Origin: DATLGB01 sp038258425
GTDB lineage: Bacteria > Actinomycetota > Thermoleophilia > Solirubrobacterales > Solirubrobacteraceae
Length of the DNA: 21,555 bases
Direction of reading: 5' to 3'
NCBI GenBank assembly: GCA_038258425.1
Contig: JBBSPV010000055.1
Coordinates: forward strand, 1 to 21,555
Shown here: positions 5,693 to 12,900 of the stretch, one piece after another
How positions within the stretch are numbered: the first letter of the stretch is position 1
Layout: each line of letters begins with the position of its first letter
Notes under the pieces: model-generated
Databases searched by the model: none
Seen by the model: the letters and a program-made list of their open reading frames with translations, nothing else
What the model was told of the DNA's origin: nothing
Position numbers and translations under genes: made by a program

Positions 5693-7310
5693 AGGGGAGC
5701 GACACGACGCGCCCGCCGACGAAGCCGTCGAGCGCGACGACCTCCTCGAGGACGTCGGCCGGGATGGCGGCGTCCGTGGTGAGGACCATGACGGCGAAGT
5801 CGTCGGCGGCGTCGGGCTCGGGCCGGCCGACCACCATCTGGGCGATGTTGATCCCGCGCCGGCCCAGCAGCGTGCCCACCTGCCCGATCATGCCCGGCAC
5901 GTCGGAGTTGCGGAACACGGCCAGGTGGTCCTCGAGCTGGAGGTTGAAGCGCTGGCCCCAGACCTCGAGCAGGTGCGGGCGGTTGCGGCGCCCGACGAGC
6001 GTGCCGACCACGCGCACGCGATCCGTCGAGGACGCGACGGTGACCCGGACGAGGTCGGCGAAGTCGCGGGCGTGCGGCTCGCGCGACTCGCGCACGGCGA
6101 TGCCCCGCTCCTCCGCCAGCGACGGGGCGTTGACGAGGTTGACCGCCTCGTCGACCCGGCCGCCGAGGGCGCCCATGAGCACGCCGAGGGTGAGAAAGCG
6201 CGTGTCGCGCTCGGCGATCCGGCCGAGGTACTCGACCTCGACGCGCTCCACCGACGTGCCCTCCACCAGCGCCACCGCGAGCGCGCCGAGCTTGCGGCAC
6301 AGCGGCACGAAGGGCCCGAGCAGCTCCTGGTCCTCGGCGCTGATGGCCGGGATGTTGACCGCGGTGGAGACGACGCCCCCGGTGAGCGCGGCGACGACCT
6401 GCTCGGCGGTCTGGGTGCCGGCGCGGTCCTGGGCCTCCGCGGTGGAGGCGCCGAGGTGCGGGGTCACGACGACCTTGGGATGGCCGAAGAGCGGGTGCTC
6501 GGTGATCGGCTCGGACGCGAACACGTCGAGCCCGGCGCCCCCGACCTTGCCCGACTCGATGGCCGCCTCGAGGTCGGCGTCGACGAGCAGCTCGCCGCGG
6601 GCGACGTTGAGGACGATGACGCCGTCGCGCATCTGCGCGAAGGCCTCCGCGTCGAGGAAGCCCTGGGTCTCGGCGGAGCGCGGCAGGTGGATGGTGATGA
6701 TGTCGGCCCGCTCGTAGACCTCGGCCGGGGTGTCGGCCTGCTCCGCGCCGAGCTCGCGGTAGCGCTCCTCGGACACGAACGGGTCGTAGGCGAGCACCCG
6801 CATGCCGAAGCCGCGGGCGCGAGCGGCCACGAGCTGGCCGATGCGGCCGAAGCCGAGCACGCCGAGGGTCTTCTCGTAGAGCTCGGTGCCCGAGAGCTTG
6901 CCGCGGTCCCACCGCCCCTCGGCCAGCGACGCGTTGGCCCGGGGGACGTTGCGGGCGACGGCGAGCATGAGCGCCATCGTGTGCTCGGCCGCGGAGACGA
7001 TGTTCGACTGGGGCGCGTTGGCGACGACGACCCCGCGCTTGGTGGCGGCCTCCACGTCGACGTTGTCGACGCCGATGCCGGCCCGGCCGACGACCTTCAG
7101 CCGGGGGGCGCGGGCGAGCAGGTCGGCCGTGACCTGGGTGGCGGAGCGGATGAGCAGGCCGTCGTAGTCGCCGATGCGCTCGGCCAGCTCCTCCGGGGTC
7201 CAGTCGGCGCCGAGGTCGACGTCGAAGTGCTCCCGCAGGGCGTCGACCCCGGACGGGGCGAGCTTCTCCGCGACGAGGACGCGCGGGCGGTCGTGCGGGG
7301 TCTCGGCCAT
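5691..7310 (-). CDS. serA: D-3-phosphoglycerate dehydrogenase (serine biosynthesis)
   Basis: 539 residues, the long form with ACT domain typical of actinobacteria. It oxidises 3-phosphoglycerate to 3-phosphohydroxypyruvate with NAD, and SerC at 14561-15676 uses that product. Visible: catalytic/substrate segment LKVVGRAGIGVDNVD (71-85), dinucleotide-binding GFGRIG (153-158), active-site Arg238 (VARGE), Glu267 and His285 (TPHLGAS). Then come the intervening allosteric-substrate-binding domain (about 320-455, containing GALGGRVDEAVNLVNAP) and a C-terminal ACT domain (about 466-539, HLAVFRNSDVPGMIG, LGRRGINIAQM), where serine feedback acts in related enzymes. The ATG at 7310 is chosen because TATCGT lies 11 nt before it and the family begins just there. 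It is downstream of ilvC and a small membrane gene on the same strand, with 50 bp separating it from the latter. Confidence 0.96.
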   Translation of the reverse strand: MAETPHDRPRVLVAEKLAPSGVDALREHFDVDLGADWTPEELAERIGDYDGLLIRSATQVTADLLARAPRLKVVGRAGIGVDNVDVEAATKRGVVVANAPQSNIVSAAEHTMALMLAVARNVPRANASLAEGRWDRGKLSGTELYEKTLGVLGFGRIGQLVAARARGFGMRVLAYDPFVSEERYRELGAEQADTPAEVYERADIITIHLPRSAETQGFLDAEAFAQMRDGVIVLNVARGELLVDADLEAAIESGKVGGAGLDVFASEPITEHPLFGHPKVVVTPHLGASTAEAQDRAGTQTAEQVVAALTGGVVSTAVNIPAISAEDQELLGPFVPLCRKLGALAVALVEGTSVERVEVEYLGRIAERDTRFLTLGVLMGALGGRVDEAVNLVNAPSLAEERGIAVRESREPHARDFADLVRVTVASSTDRVRVVGTLVGRRNRPHLLEVWGQRFNLQLEDHLAVFRNSDVPGMIGQVGTLLGRRGINIAQMVVGRPEPDAADDFAVMVLTTDAAIPADVLEEVVALDGFVGGRVVSLP

Positions 7311-7321
7311 GGCGGCCGCCG

Positions 7322-7327
7322 ACGATA
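7322..7327 (-). promoter_or_regulatory. -10 element, serA
   Basis: TATCGT on the minus strand, 11 nt before the ATG. The spacer contains the perfect decamer palindrome GGCGGCCGCC (7311-7320), and GCCGC/GCGGC (7315-7319, 7328-7332) flank the box. Confidence 0.45.
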
Positions 7328-7360
7328 GCGGCGCCCCGGGAGCCGTCCCGGCCGCGGCGT

Positions 7361-7828
7361 TCAGCGCGACTGCAGGCGATCGCGCTCGCGCTCGAGCGCC
7401 TGCTGGAGGTCGGTCCGGGTGATGCCGTTGGCCTCCAGGACCGTCCAGGTGACGGCCGCGACGAGGGCGAGGGAGACGGCCACCCCGGCGATGATCAGCG
7501 CGACGCGGATCTGGCGCGGCCGGCCCGGCTGACCCGCCTGCAGGCGCCTGCGGGCGGAGAGGCCGAGCCCGCCCGCGGCGACCCCGAGCAGCCCGCCGAG
7601 GAAGAAGGCCGTCCCGGCCGAGAGCAGCAGGAGCGCCACGGCCGTCGCCCCGACGACGATGGACAGCACCGCCGACGGGCTCGACGGGGGCCGTTGCACC
7701 GGCCGGTACGGGCCGGGGCCCGGGGCCCGCGGCGGCCCGGGCGAGGCGGCTCGGTCCGGGGCCGCGGGCGCCTGGCCGCCGGGAGGACGCGGCGGAAGCC
7801 AGCCGGAGTAGCGCGGGTCGTCGGCCAT
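7361..7828 (-). CDS. Small proline-rich membrane protein (DUF4190-like)
   Basis: 155 residues. The first about 50 are disordered and rich in Pro, Gly and Ala, with a YRPVQRPP segment. They are followed by hydrophobic spans at about 52-71, 73-91 and 108-131, and a charged C-terminal helix (DLQQALERERDRLQSR, 140-155) that could form a short coiled coil. This layout (Pro-rich tail, two or three helices, basic hinge SARRRLQAG) is common in actinobacterial DUF4190-type proteins of unknown role. No catalytic residues are visible. It starts 21 nt after the ilvC stop with no -10 of its own, so it is probably cotranscribed with ilvC. A role in amino-acid synthesis is not implied. Confidence 0.65.
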   Translation of the reverse strand: MADDPRYSGWLPPRPPGGQAPAAPDRAASPGPPRAPGPGPYRPVQRPPSSPSAVLSIVVGATAVALLLLSAGTAFFLGGLLGVAAGGLGLSARRRLQAGQPGRPRQIRVALIIAGVAVSLALVAAVTWTVLEANGITRTDLQQALERERDRLQSR

Positions 7829-7849
7829 GCCGCTCGAGCGCCGGCCGGC

Positions 7850-8854
7850 TCAGAACTCCTGGTCGATCCAGTCCATCATGCCGCGCAGGTCCTTGCCGAC
7901 GGTCTCGACCTGGTGGGTCTGGCCCTCCTCGCGCATGCGCTTGAAGTGCTCCTGGCCGGCGCGGTTCTCCGCGATCCACTCGCGGGCGAACTCGCCGGAC
8001 TGGATCTCGCCGAGGATCTTGCGCATCGCGGCGCGCGTCTCGTCCGTGACGATCCGCGGGCCGCGGGTGAGGTCACCGTACTCCGCGGTGTTCGAGATGG
8101 AGTACCGCATGCCGCTGATGCCCTTCTCGTACATCAGGTCGACGATGAGCTTGAGCTCGTGCAGGACCTCGAAGTACGCCATGCGCGGGTCGTAGCCGGC
8201 CTCCACGAGCGTGTCGAAGCCCGCGCGCACGAGCTCGGACGTGCCGCCGCAGAGCACGGCCTGCTCGCCGAAGAGATCCGTCTCGGTCTCCTCGCGGAAG
8301 GTCGTCTCGATCACGCCAGCGCGCGTGCAGCCGATGCCGCGCGCGTAGGCGAGCGCCAGCGCCTGGCCGTCGCCCGTGGCGTCCTGGTCGACGGCGATCA
8401 GCCCGGGGATGCCCGTGCCCTCGAGGTACTGGCGGCGGACGATGTGGCCCGGGCCCTTCGGGGCGACGAGCGCGACGTCGACGTCCGGCGGCGGCTCGAT
8501 CTCGCCGTAGTGGATGGAGAAGCCGTGCCCGAAGAGCAGCAGGTCGCCCTTGCGGATCCCGTCCGAGATGTCCGACTGCCAGACGTCGTGGTGACGCTCG
8601 TCGGGGAGCAGGACCTGGACGATGTCGCCACGCTCGGCCGCGTCGGCGATCGTCGTGACCTCGAGGCCCTCGGCCTCGGCCTTCGCGACGGAGGCGGAGT
8701 CGGGCCGCAGCCCGACGATGACCTGCACGCCGGAGTCGCGGAGGTTCAGCGCGTGGGCGTGGCCCTGGGACCCGTAGCCGAGGATGGCCACGAGCTTGCC
8801 GTCGAGGCGGGAGAGGTCGGCGTCGTCGTCGTAGAAGATGTCCTGGTCAGCCAT
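7850..8854 (-). CDS. ilvC: Ketol-acid reductoisomerase, class I (valine/isoleucine biosynthesis)
   Basis: 334 residues, class I length. It converts acetolactate or acetohydroxybutyrate to the dihydroxy acid by Mg-dependent alkyl migration and NAD(P)H reduction, and feeds the 2-oxoisovalerate that LeuA uses. Dinucleotide-binding LGYGSQGHAHALNLRDSG is at 25-42. The cofactor loop GLRPDSAS (48-55), with Arg and Ser, fits NADPH preference. FGHGFSIHYG (108-117) and VAPKGPGHIVR (130-140) follow. Metal and substrate residues fall in ETDLFGEQAVLCGG (191-204; Asp193, Glu197) and YFEVLHELKLIVDLMYE (227-243). The ATG at 8854 follows TAGCCT by 10 nt. IlvB and IlvN are not in the window, so the usual ilvBNC operon is split or IlvC is transcribed alone with the small membrane gene. 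Confidence 0.97.
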   Translation of the reverse strand: MADQDIFYDDDADLSRLDGKLVAILGYGSQGHAHALNLRDSGVQVIVGLRPDSASVAKAEAEGLEVTTIADAAERGDIVQVLLPDERHHDVWQSDISDGIRKGDLLLFGHGFSIHYGEIEPPPDVDVALVAPKGPGHIVRRQYLEGTGIPGLIAVDQDATGDGQALALAYARGIGCTRAGVIETTFREETETDLFGEQAVLCGGTSELVRAGFDTLVEAGYDPRMAYFEVLHELKLIVDLMYEKGISGMRYSISNTAEYGDLTRGPRIVTDETRAAMRKILGEIQSGEFAREWIAENRAGQEHFKRMREEGQTHQVETVGKDLRGMMDWIDQEF

Positions 8855-8855
8855 G

Positions 8856-8865
8856 TGGCGCGCCA
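8856..8865. promoter_or_regulatory. Palindrome between the ilvC -10 and start codon
   Basis: TGGCGCGCCA is a perfect 10 bp palindrome lying just before the ATG, across the expected transcription start. It may be an operator half or a spacer accident. Confidence 0.25.
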
Positions 8866-8870
8866 GGCTA
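8865..8870 (-). promoter_or_regulatory. -10 element, ilvC
   Basis: TAGCCT on the minus strand, 10 nt before the ilvC ATG and 4 nt from the stop of the upstream methyltransferase gene. There is no Shine-Dalgarno site and no leader peptide here, in contrast to leuA. Confidence 0.5.
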
Positions 8871-8874
8871 CTCG

Positions 8875-9723
8875 TCAGGCCGTCGCCGCCGCGACCCAGG
8901 TGCGGGCCGGCATGGCGAGCGTCCCGTCGCCCTCGTCGTAGGCTGCGAGCGCTTCGCGCAGGGCGGCCTCGAGGCCGTCGCGGGCGTCCGGCTCCAGCCC
9001 GCGGACGACCGCGCCCGAGCGGGACATCTCCAGCGTGCGCGACCACCACTCGTCGAAGGTCTCCCGGAACCGGAAGGCGACGTCCTCCACGACGACGTCG
9101 TTGACGAACCCCGCCTCCTGCAACCGCTCGCGGATGAGGCCCGGCTCGGCCCAGGCGAACTGGCCGGGCTGCCCGGGCGGCGTGCGCTCCGCGAGGCCGC
9201 GCTGCACCATGATTCTGGCCATGACGGCCGACCACGGGTTCTCCTCCGGGCCCGCCCACGCGGCCAGCGACAACCGCCCGCCGGGGCGCAGCACGCGGCG
9301 GCACTCGCGCAGCGCCGCGCCCGGGTCGGCGATGAGCATGAAGCCCCAGCGGCACAGGACGACGTCGACGCTGCCGGCCGGGAGGTCGATGGACTCGGCG
9401 TCGATCTGCTTGAAGCGCACGTCGCCGCGCACGCCGAGCGCCTGCGCGCGCCTCTGGGCCTCCGAGAGCATCTCGGGGGAGAAGTCCGAGCAGATCAGCG
9501 ACCCGCCCGGCTGTGCGAGCTCGAAGGCCATGAAGCCGACCTCGCCCTGGCCGGCCGCGAGCTCGAGGAGCGCGAAGCTCGGCTGGATCGCCGCCGCGTC
9601 GACCATCCACGCCGTCACGGGCATCGCGGCCCGCATCTGGGACGGGGCATGGCGGCCCCAGCCGCCGGCGACGGAGCCCCAGCCCTGCCGCGACGCGGCG
9701 CGATAGGCGGCGGGATCCTCCAT
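8875..9723 (-). CDS. Class I SAM-dependent methyltransferase (UbiE/Methyltransf_11-like)
   Basis: 282 residues. Motif I is LLELAAGQGEVGF (52-64), the acidic end of beta-2 is SDFSPEMLSEA (79-89), motif II-like RFKQIDAESIDLPAGSVDVVLCRWG is split here as RFKQIDAESIDLP (103-115) and VDVVLCRWG (119-127), and the post-I block is ALRECRRVLRPGGRLSL (137-153). The C-terminal about 100 residues (FDEWWSRTLEMS) form a substrate cap. Such proteins methylate quinones, sterols or other small molecules. It lies next to menE, so a role as the missing demethylmenaquinone methyltransferase is conceivable. However, it lacks the usual MenG/UbiE start (F-x-x-V-A-x-x-Y-D) and is longer than the roughly 230 aa MenG norm. 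The ATG at 9723 follows TACGGT by 7 nt. Substrate unknown. Confidence 0.75.
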   Translation of the reverse strand: MEDPAAYRAASRQGWGSVAGGWGRHAPSQMRAAMPVTAWMVDAAAIQPSFALLELAAGQGEVGFMAFELAQPGGSLICSDFSPEMLSEAQRRAQALGVRGDVRFKQIDAESIDLPAGSVDVVLCRWGFMLIADPGAALRECRRVLRPGGRLSLAAWAGPEENPWSAVMARIMVQRGLAERTPPGQPGQFAWAEPGLIRERLQEAGFVNDVVVEDVAFRFRETFDEWWSRTLEMSRSGAVVRGLEPDARDGLEAALREALAAYDEGDGTLAMPARTWVAAATA

Positions 9724-9730
9724 GGCCGCG

Positions 9731-9736
9731 ACCGTA
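9731..9736 (-). promoter_or_regulatory. -10 element, second methyltransferase gene
   Basis: TACGGT on the minus strand, 7 nt before the ATG at 9723; typical leaderless spacing. Confidence 0.55.
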
Positions 9737-9740
9737 CTAG

Positions 9741-9797
9741 CTCGATGGGCGATGCCGCGACCCCGCGCCCACGGAGCTCGCGCAATCACCCATCGAG
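9741..9797 (-). terminator. Inverted repeat overlapping the menE stop
   Basis: The arms 9741-9753 (CTCGATGGGCGAT) and 9785-9797 (ATCACCCATCGAG) match over 12 of 13 positions. The one mismatch (C/A on the plus strand) becomes a G-U pair in minus-strand RNA, the direction in which menE is transcribed, giving a continuous 13 bp stem with a 31 nt loop. The menE TGA lies inside one arm. It also sits just upstream of the next gene's -10, so an operator role is an alternative. Confidence 0.45.
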
Positions 9798-11075
9798 GGC
9801 GCGGCGCAGCAGCTTGCCCGACGCCGTGCGCGGCAGCGGCGCGTCGGCCGTCTCGAACGCCTTGGGGACCTTGAAGCCGGCGAGCCGCTGCCGGCACCAG
9901 GCGGCGAGGGCATCGGCGTCGACCGGCTCGCCGTCGCGGGCGACGATCCGGGCCACGACCCGCTCGCCCCACTCCGGGTCGGCGCGGCCGAGGACGGCGG
10001 CGTCGGCGACCGCGGGGTGGTCGAGCAGCACGGCCTCCACCTCGGCCGGGGCGACGTTCTCGCCGCCGGAGACGATGGTGTCCGTGCGACGGCCGAGGAC
10101 CACGAGGCGGCCGCGCTCGTCCAGGCTCCCGAGGTCGCCCGTGCGCAGCTCGCCGGCGCCGGCGACGCTCGGACCGGCGACGACGATCTCGCCGTCGGGC
10201 GCGATGCGCACGTCGAGGCCGGGCAGCGGCCAGCCCGCGGTCCGCGGCTCGCCGGGGTCGGAGGCCGTCACCGTCGAGCACGCCTCCGTGAGCCCGTAGG
10301 ACTGGCTGACGGGCACGCCGGCCGCGAGCGCGCGGCGCAGCAGGGCGGGATCGGCCGGGCCGCCGCCGAGCAGCAGGCAGCGCAGGCGGCGCGGCCGCTC
10401 GAGCCCGGCGTCGAGCAGCCTGCCGAGCATCGTCGGGACGACGGAGACGAGCGTCGCGTCCCCGCGGTTGAGGCGCTCGGCGACGCGAGCGGCGTCGAAG
10501 GGCGGCGGCTCGAGCACGACCGTCGTGGCGTACAGCGCGGAGCGCAGCAGGACCATCAGGCCGCCGACGTGGGAGAGCGGCATCGGGCACAGCCAGCGCT
10601 CGCGCGGGTACAGGCCGAGCCCGAGCGCCGTGGCGACGGCGTTGGCGCGGACGTTGGCCCACGTGAGCTCGACCGGCCTGGGCTCGGCCGTGGTGCCCGA
10701 GGTGTGCACGACGAGCGCGACGTCACCCGGGCCGGCGGGCGCGGCCGGCAGCGGCGCGGCGCCGGAGCCGAGCGGCGCGTCCACCGTGAGCGCCACTCCC
10801 TGCGAACGGGCGGCGCGCTCGGCCGGAGTGAGCCGGGGGTCGAGCGGGACGGCCGCCGCGCACAGCAGGCCGCAGGCGTGCAGGGCCACGACGAAGTCGG
10901 TGCCGGCGGGCAGCGCGAGGCCGACGCGGTCGCCGGGGCGGGCGCCCCGCTCGGCCAGGGCGCCGGCCGCGCGGGCGGCGCGGCCGTGCCGCTCGGCGTA
11001 GGTCAGCACCTCGCCGGCGCACTCGAGCGCGACGCGGTCGGGGTGGCGGTGACACGCGGTTGAGAGCCAGGACAT
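9786..11075 (-). CDS. menE: o-Succinylbenzoate-CoA ligase (menaquinone biosynthesis)
   Basis: 429 residues, an ANL-superfamily acyl-CoA synthetase on the short side, as is usual for MenE. It activates o-succinylbenzoate to its CoA thioester, the substrate of MenB. The AMP-binding P-loop is VVHTSGTTAEPRPVELT (122-138), the A5 motif SYGLTEACST (259-268), A7/A8 are RTGDLG (311-316) and RRTDTIVSGGENVAPAEVE (329-347), and A10 is PRTASGKLLRRAL (415-427), with Lys421 the adenylation lysine. The P-loop has Ala-Glu-Pro-Arg where Gly-x-Pro-Lys is usual, a conservative change. MenE is preferred over a generic acyl-CoA ligase because it is divergent from menB, which heads menB-menA-menC. The ATG at 11075 follows TACGGG by 9 nt; the much longer open frame upstream overlaps menB and is rejected. 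Confidence 0.86.
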   Translation of the reverse strand: MSWLSTACHRHPDRVALECAGEVLTYAERHGRAARAAGALAERGARPGDRVGLALPAGTDFVVALHACGLLCAAAVPLDPRLTPAERAARSQGVALTVDAPLGSGAAPLPAAPAGPGDVALVVHTSGTTAEPRPVELTWANVRANAVATALGLGLYPRERWLCPMPLSHVGGLMVLLRSALYATTVVLEPPPFDAARVAERLNRGDATLVSVVPTMLGRLLDAGLERPRRLRCLLLGGGPADPALLRRALAAGVPVSQSYGLTEACSTVTASDPGEPRTAGWPLPGLDVRIAPDGEIVVAGPSVAGAGELRTGDLGSLDERGRLVVLGRRTDTIVSGGENVAPAEVEAVLLDHPAVADAAVLGRADPEWGERVVARIVARDGEPVDADALAAWCRQRLAGFKVPKAFETADAPLPRTASGKLLRRALDG

Positions 11076-11084
11076 GGGTTTCGG

Positions 11085-11090
11085 CCCGTA
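11085..11090 (-). promoter_or_regulatory. -10 element, menE
   Basis: TACGGG on the minus strand, 9 nt before the ATG. It sits in CGACGGTACGGG, whose first nine bases are the mirror copy of those in the menB promoter (CGACGGTACCCT). Confidence 0.4.
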
Positions 11091-11143
11091 CCGTCGCCGG
11101 CTTCGTGCAGCGACGTCCGGGGCGACGTCACACCCGACGGTAC
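11088..11143. promoter_or_regulatory. Symmetrical divergent menE/menB control region
   Basis: GTACCGTCG (11088-11096) and CGACGGTAC (11135-11143) are perfect 9 bp inverted copies, each containing the -10 region of one gene. Between them stand two direct copies of GCGACGTC (11110-11117 and 11122-11129), 12 bp apart start to start, each with the palindromic core GACGTC. The arrangement suggests one regulator acting on both genes. Confidence 0.45.
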
Positions 11144-11146
11144 CCT
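11141..11146 (+). promoter_or_regulatory. -10 element, menB operon
   Basis: TACCCT, 10 nt before the menB ATG at 11157. No Shine-Dalgarno site. Confidence 0.5.
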
Positions 11147-11156
11147 CCCCGCCCTG

Positions 11157-11984
11157 ATGTCCGACGTGACCTGGACCGAGAGCGGCGCGTACGAGGACAT
11201 CCGCTACGCGACGTCGGGCGACGGCATCGCCAAGGTCACCATCGCCCGCCCGGAGGTCCGCAACGCGTTCCGGCCCCAGACGATCCGCGAGCTCTCCCGC
11301 GCCTTCGAGGTCGCCCGCGAGGACCCGGGAGTCGGCGTCGTCGTCCTCACGGGCGAGGGCGAGCTCGCCTTCTGCTCCGGGGGCGACCAGCGCGTGCGCG
11401 GCGAGACGGGCTACGTGGCCGACGGTGCGCAGACCGGCCGCTTCGACGTCACGGACTTCCAGGTCCAGCTGCGCCGGCTGCCCAAGCCCGTCGTGGCCAT
11501 GGTCGCCGGCTACGCGATCGGCGGCGGCCACGTCCTGCACCTCTGCTGCGACCTGACCATCGCCGCCGACAACGCGCGCTTCGGCCAGACCGGGCCCCGC
11601 GTCGGCTCGTGGGACGGGGGCTTCGGCGCGTCGCTCATGCGTGACCTCGTCGGCCCGAAGAAGGCGAAGGAGATCTGGCTGCTGTGCCGGCGCTACGACG
11701 CGCAGGAGGCGCTGCAGATGGGGCTCGTCAACACCGTCGTACCGCTCGCCGAGCTCGAGGCCGAGACCGTCCGCTGGTGCCGCGAGATGCTCGCCCTCTC
11801 CCCCTTCGCCCTGCGGCTCGTCAAGGCGTCCTTCAACGCCCACGAGGACGGCTACACGGGCATCCAGCAGCTCGCCCACGACGCCAACCTGTTGTTCTAC
11901 GGGTCGGAGGAGGCCGCGGAGGGCCGGGAGGCCTACAAGGCCAAGCGTCCCCCCGACTTCTCCCGCTTCCCGCGCCGCGCCTGA
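11157..11984 (+). CDS. menB: 1,4-Dihydroxy-2-naphthoyl-CoA synthase
   Basis: 275 residues, a crotonase-fold enzyme closing the second aromatic ring from o-succinylbenzoyl-CoA. Visible: oxyanion-hole segment AFCSGGDQRVRG (71-82), AGYAIGGGHVLHLCCDL (117-133), and RFGQTGPRVGSWDGGFGASL (141-160). The last includes Asp153 of the conserved DGG and Gly146 in the QTG position, which marks the bicarbonate-dependent (type I) MenB group; type II enzymes carry Asp there. The C-terminal LLFYGSEEAAEGREAYKAKRPPDF (245-268, quoted as LLFYGSEEAAEGREA and YKAKRPPDF) is the diagnostic MenB tail that crosses to the neighbouring subunit in known structures. The ATG at 11157 follows TACCCT by 10 nt. It is first gene of menB-menA-menC and the cobalamin-binding-like gene, and divergent from menE. 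Confidence 0.96.
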   Translation: MSDVTWTESGAYEDIRYATSGDGIAKVTIARPEVRNAFRPQTIRELSRAFEVAREDPGVGVVVLTGEGELAFCSGGDQRVRGETGYVADGAQTGRFDVTDFQVQLRRLPKPVVAMVAGYAIGGGHVLHLCCDLTIAADNARFGQTGPRVGSWDGGFGASLMRDLVGPKKAKEIWLLCRRYDAQEALQMGLVNTVVPLAELEAETVRWCREMLALSPFALRLVKASFNAHEDGYTGIQQLAHDANLLFYGSEEAAEGREAYKAKRPPDFSRFPRRA

Positions 11985-11991
11985 GGCTGCC

Positions 11992-12900
11992 GTGACCGTG
12001 CCGACCGTCACCGAGCCGCCCAGCGCGGTGCGCATCTGGCTCATGGCCGCGCGCCCGCGGACGCTGCCGGCCGGGGCGGCGCCGGTGCTCGTGGGGACGG
12101 CGCTGGCCGCGACGGGCGGCACGTTCAAGCTCGCGACCTTCCTCGCGGCGCTGTTCGGGGCCATCCTCATCCAGGTCGGCGCGAATCTCGCCAACGACTA
12201 CTCCGACGCGCGCCGTGGCGCGGACACGGAGGAGCGGCTCGGCCCCGTCCGAGTGACCGCCGGCGGGCTCGTGCCGCCCCGACAGGTGCTGATCGCGACC
12301 GCCGTGGCCTTCGCCCTGGCCGGGCTCTGCGGCGTGTACCTCGTCGTGACGACGGGCTGGGAGCTGCTCGTCGTCGGGCTGCTCTCCATCCTCGCCGGGA
12401 TCCTCTACACCGGCGGCCCGCGACCCTACGGCTACGAGGGCCTGGGCGAGATCTTCGTCTTCCTGTTCTTCGGCGTCGCCGCGGTGGCCGGCTCGTACTT
12501 CGCCCAGGTCGAGCGCTGGGACTGGGAGGCCCTGGCGCTGTCGGTGCCCGTCGGGTTGCTCGCCGCCGCGGTGCTGATCGTCAACAACGTGCGCGACCTC
12601 GAGACGGACCGGCGGGCGCGCAAGCGGACGCTCGCCGTGCGACTCGGGCGGGCGCGCACGCGCCTGCTGTACGCCGGGGTGCTCGGGCTCGGCTACCTCA
12701 CCGTGCTGGCGCCGGTGCTGGCCGGCTCGCTCGACGCGTGGCCGCTGCTGTGCTGGCTGACGCTGCCGATCGCCCTGCGGCTGGTCAAGACGGTGCGCGA
12801 GCACGCCGACGGACCGACGCTCAACCGCGCCCTGGCCGGAACCGCGATGCTCGAGCTGCTCTTCTGCCTGCTGCTGGCCGGCGGCATCCTGGCCTCCTGA
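11992..12900 (+). CDS. menA: 1,4-Dihydroxy-2-naphthoate polyprenyltransferase
   Basis: 302 residues, a UbiA-superfamily integral membrane enzyme that replaces the carboxyl group of DHNA with the polyprenyl chain. The first Asp-rich motif is NLANDYSDARRGAD (65-78) and the second NNVRDLETDRRARKRTLAVR (198-217), binding the Mg-diphosphate of the donor. About eight hydrophobic helices are seen (for example 29-62, 99-121, 125-139, 153-170, 181-199, 226-244, 250-264, 283-300). The GTG at 11992 is chosen: it lies 7 nt after the menB stop, with a weak GAGG 5 nt before it. GTG 11998 and an internal ATG at about 12043 are alternatives, the latter cutting the usual N-terminus short. The start of menC overlaps its stop (TGATG), a sign of translational coupling. 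Confidence 0.93.
   Translation: MTVPTVTEPPSAVRIWLMAARPRTLPAGAAPVLVGTALAATGGTFKLATFLAALFGAILIQVGANLANDYSDARRGADTEERLGPVRVTAGGLVPPRQVLIATAVAFALAGLCGVYLVVTTGWELLVVGLLSILAGILYTGGPRPYGYEGLGEIFVFLFFGVAAVAGSYFAQVERWDWEALALSVPVGLLAAAVLIVNNVRDLETDRRARKRTLAVRLGRARTRLLYAGVLGLGYLTVLAPVLAGSLDAWPLLCWLTLPIALRLVKTVREHADGPTLNRALAGTAMLELLFCLLLAGGILAS

Noticed and set aside
4090..6717. An 875-codon open frame on the plus strand
   Set aside because: It runs antisense across the nucleotidyltransferase-fold, TIM-barrel and serA genes, has no family motif and the low-complexity Arg/Ala/Gly composition of GC-rich shadow frames.
7850..8854. A leader peptide before ilvC or serA like that of leuA
   Set aside because: Both have a -10 box 10-11 nt before their start, leaving no room for a leader gene on the same transcript.
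11076..12194. Long extension of the menE frame upstream of 11075
   Set aside because: It lies antisense over menB and menA; ANL homology begins at the 11075 ATG.
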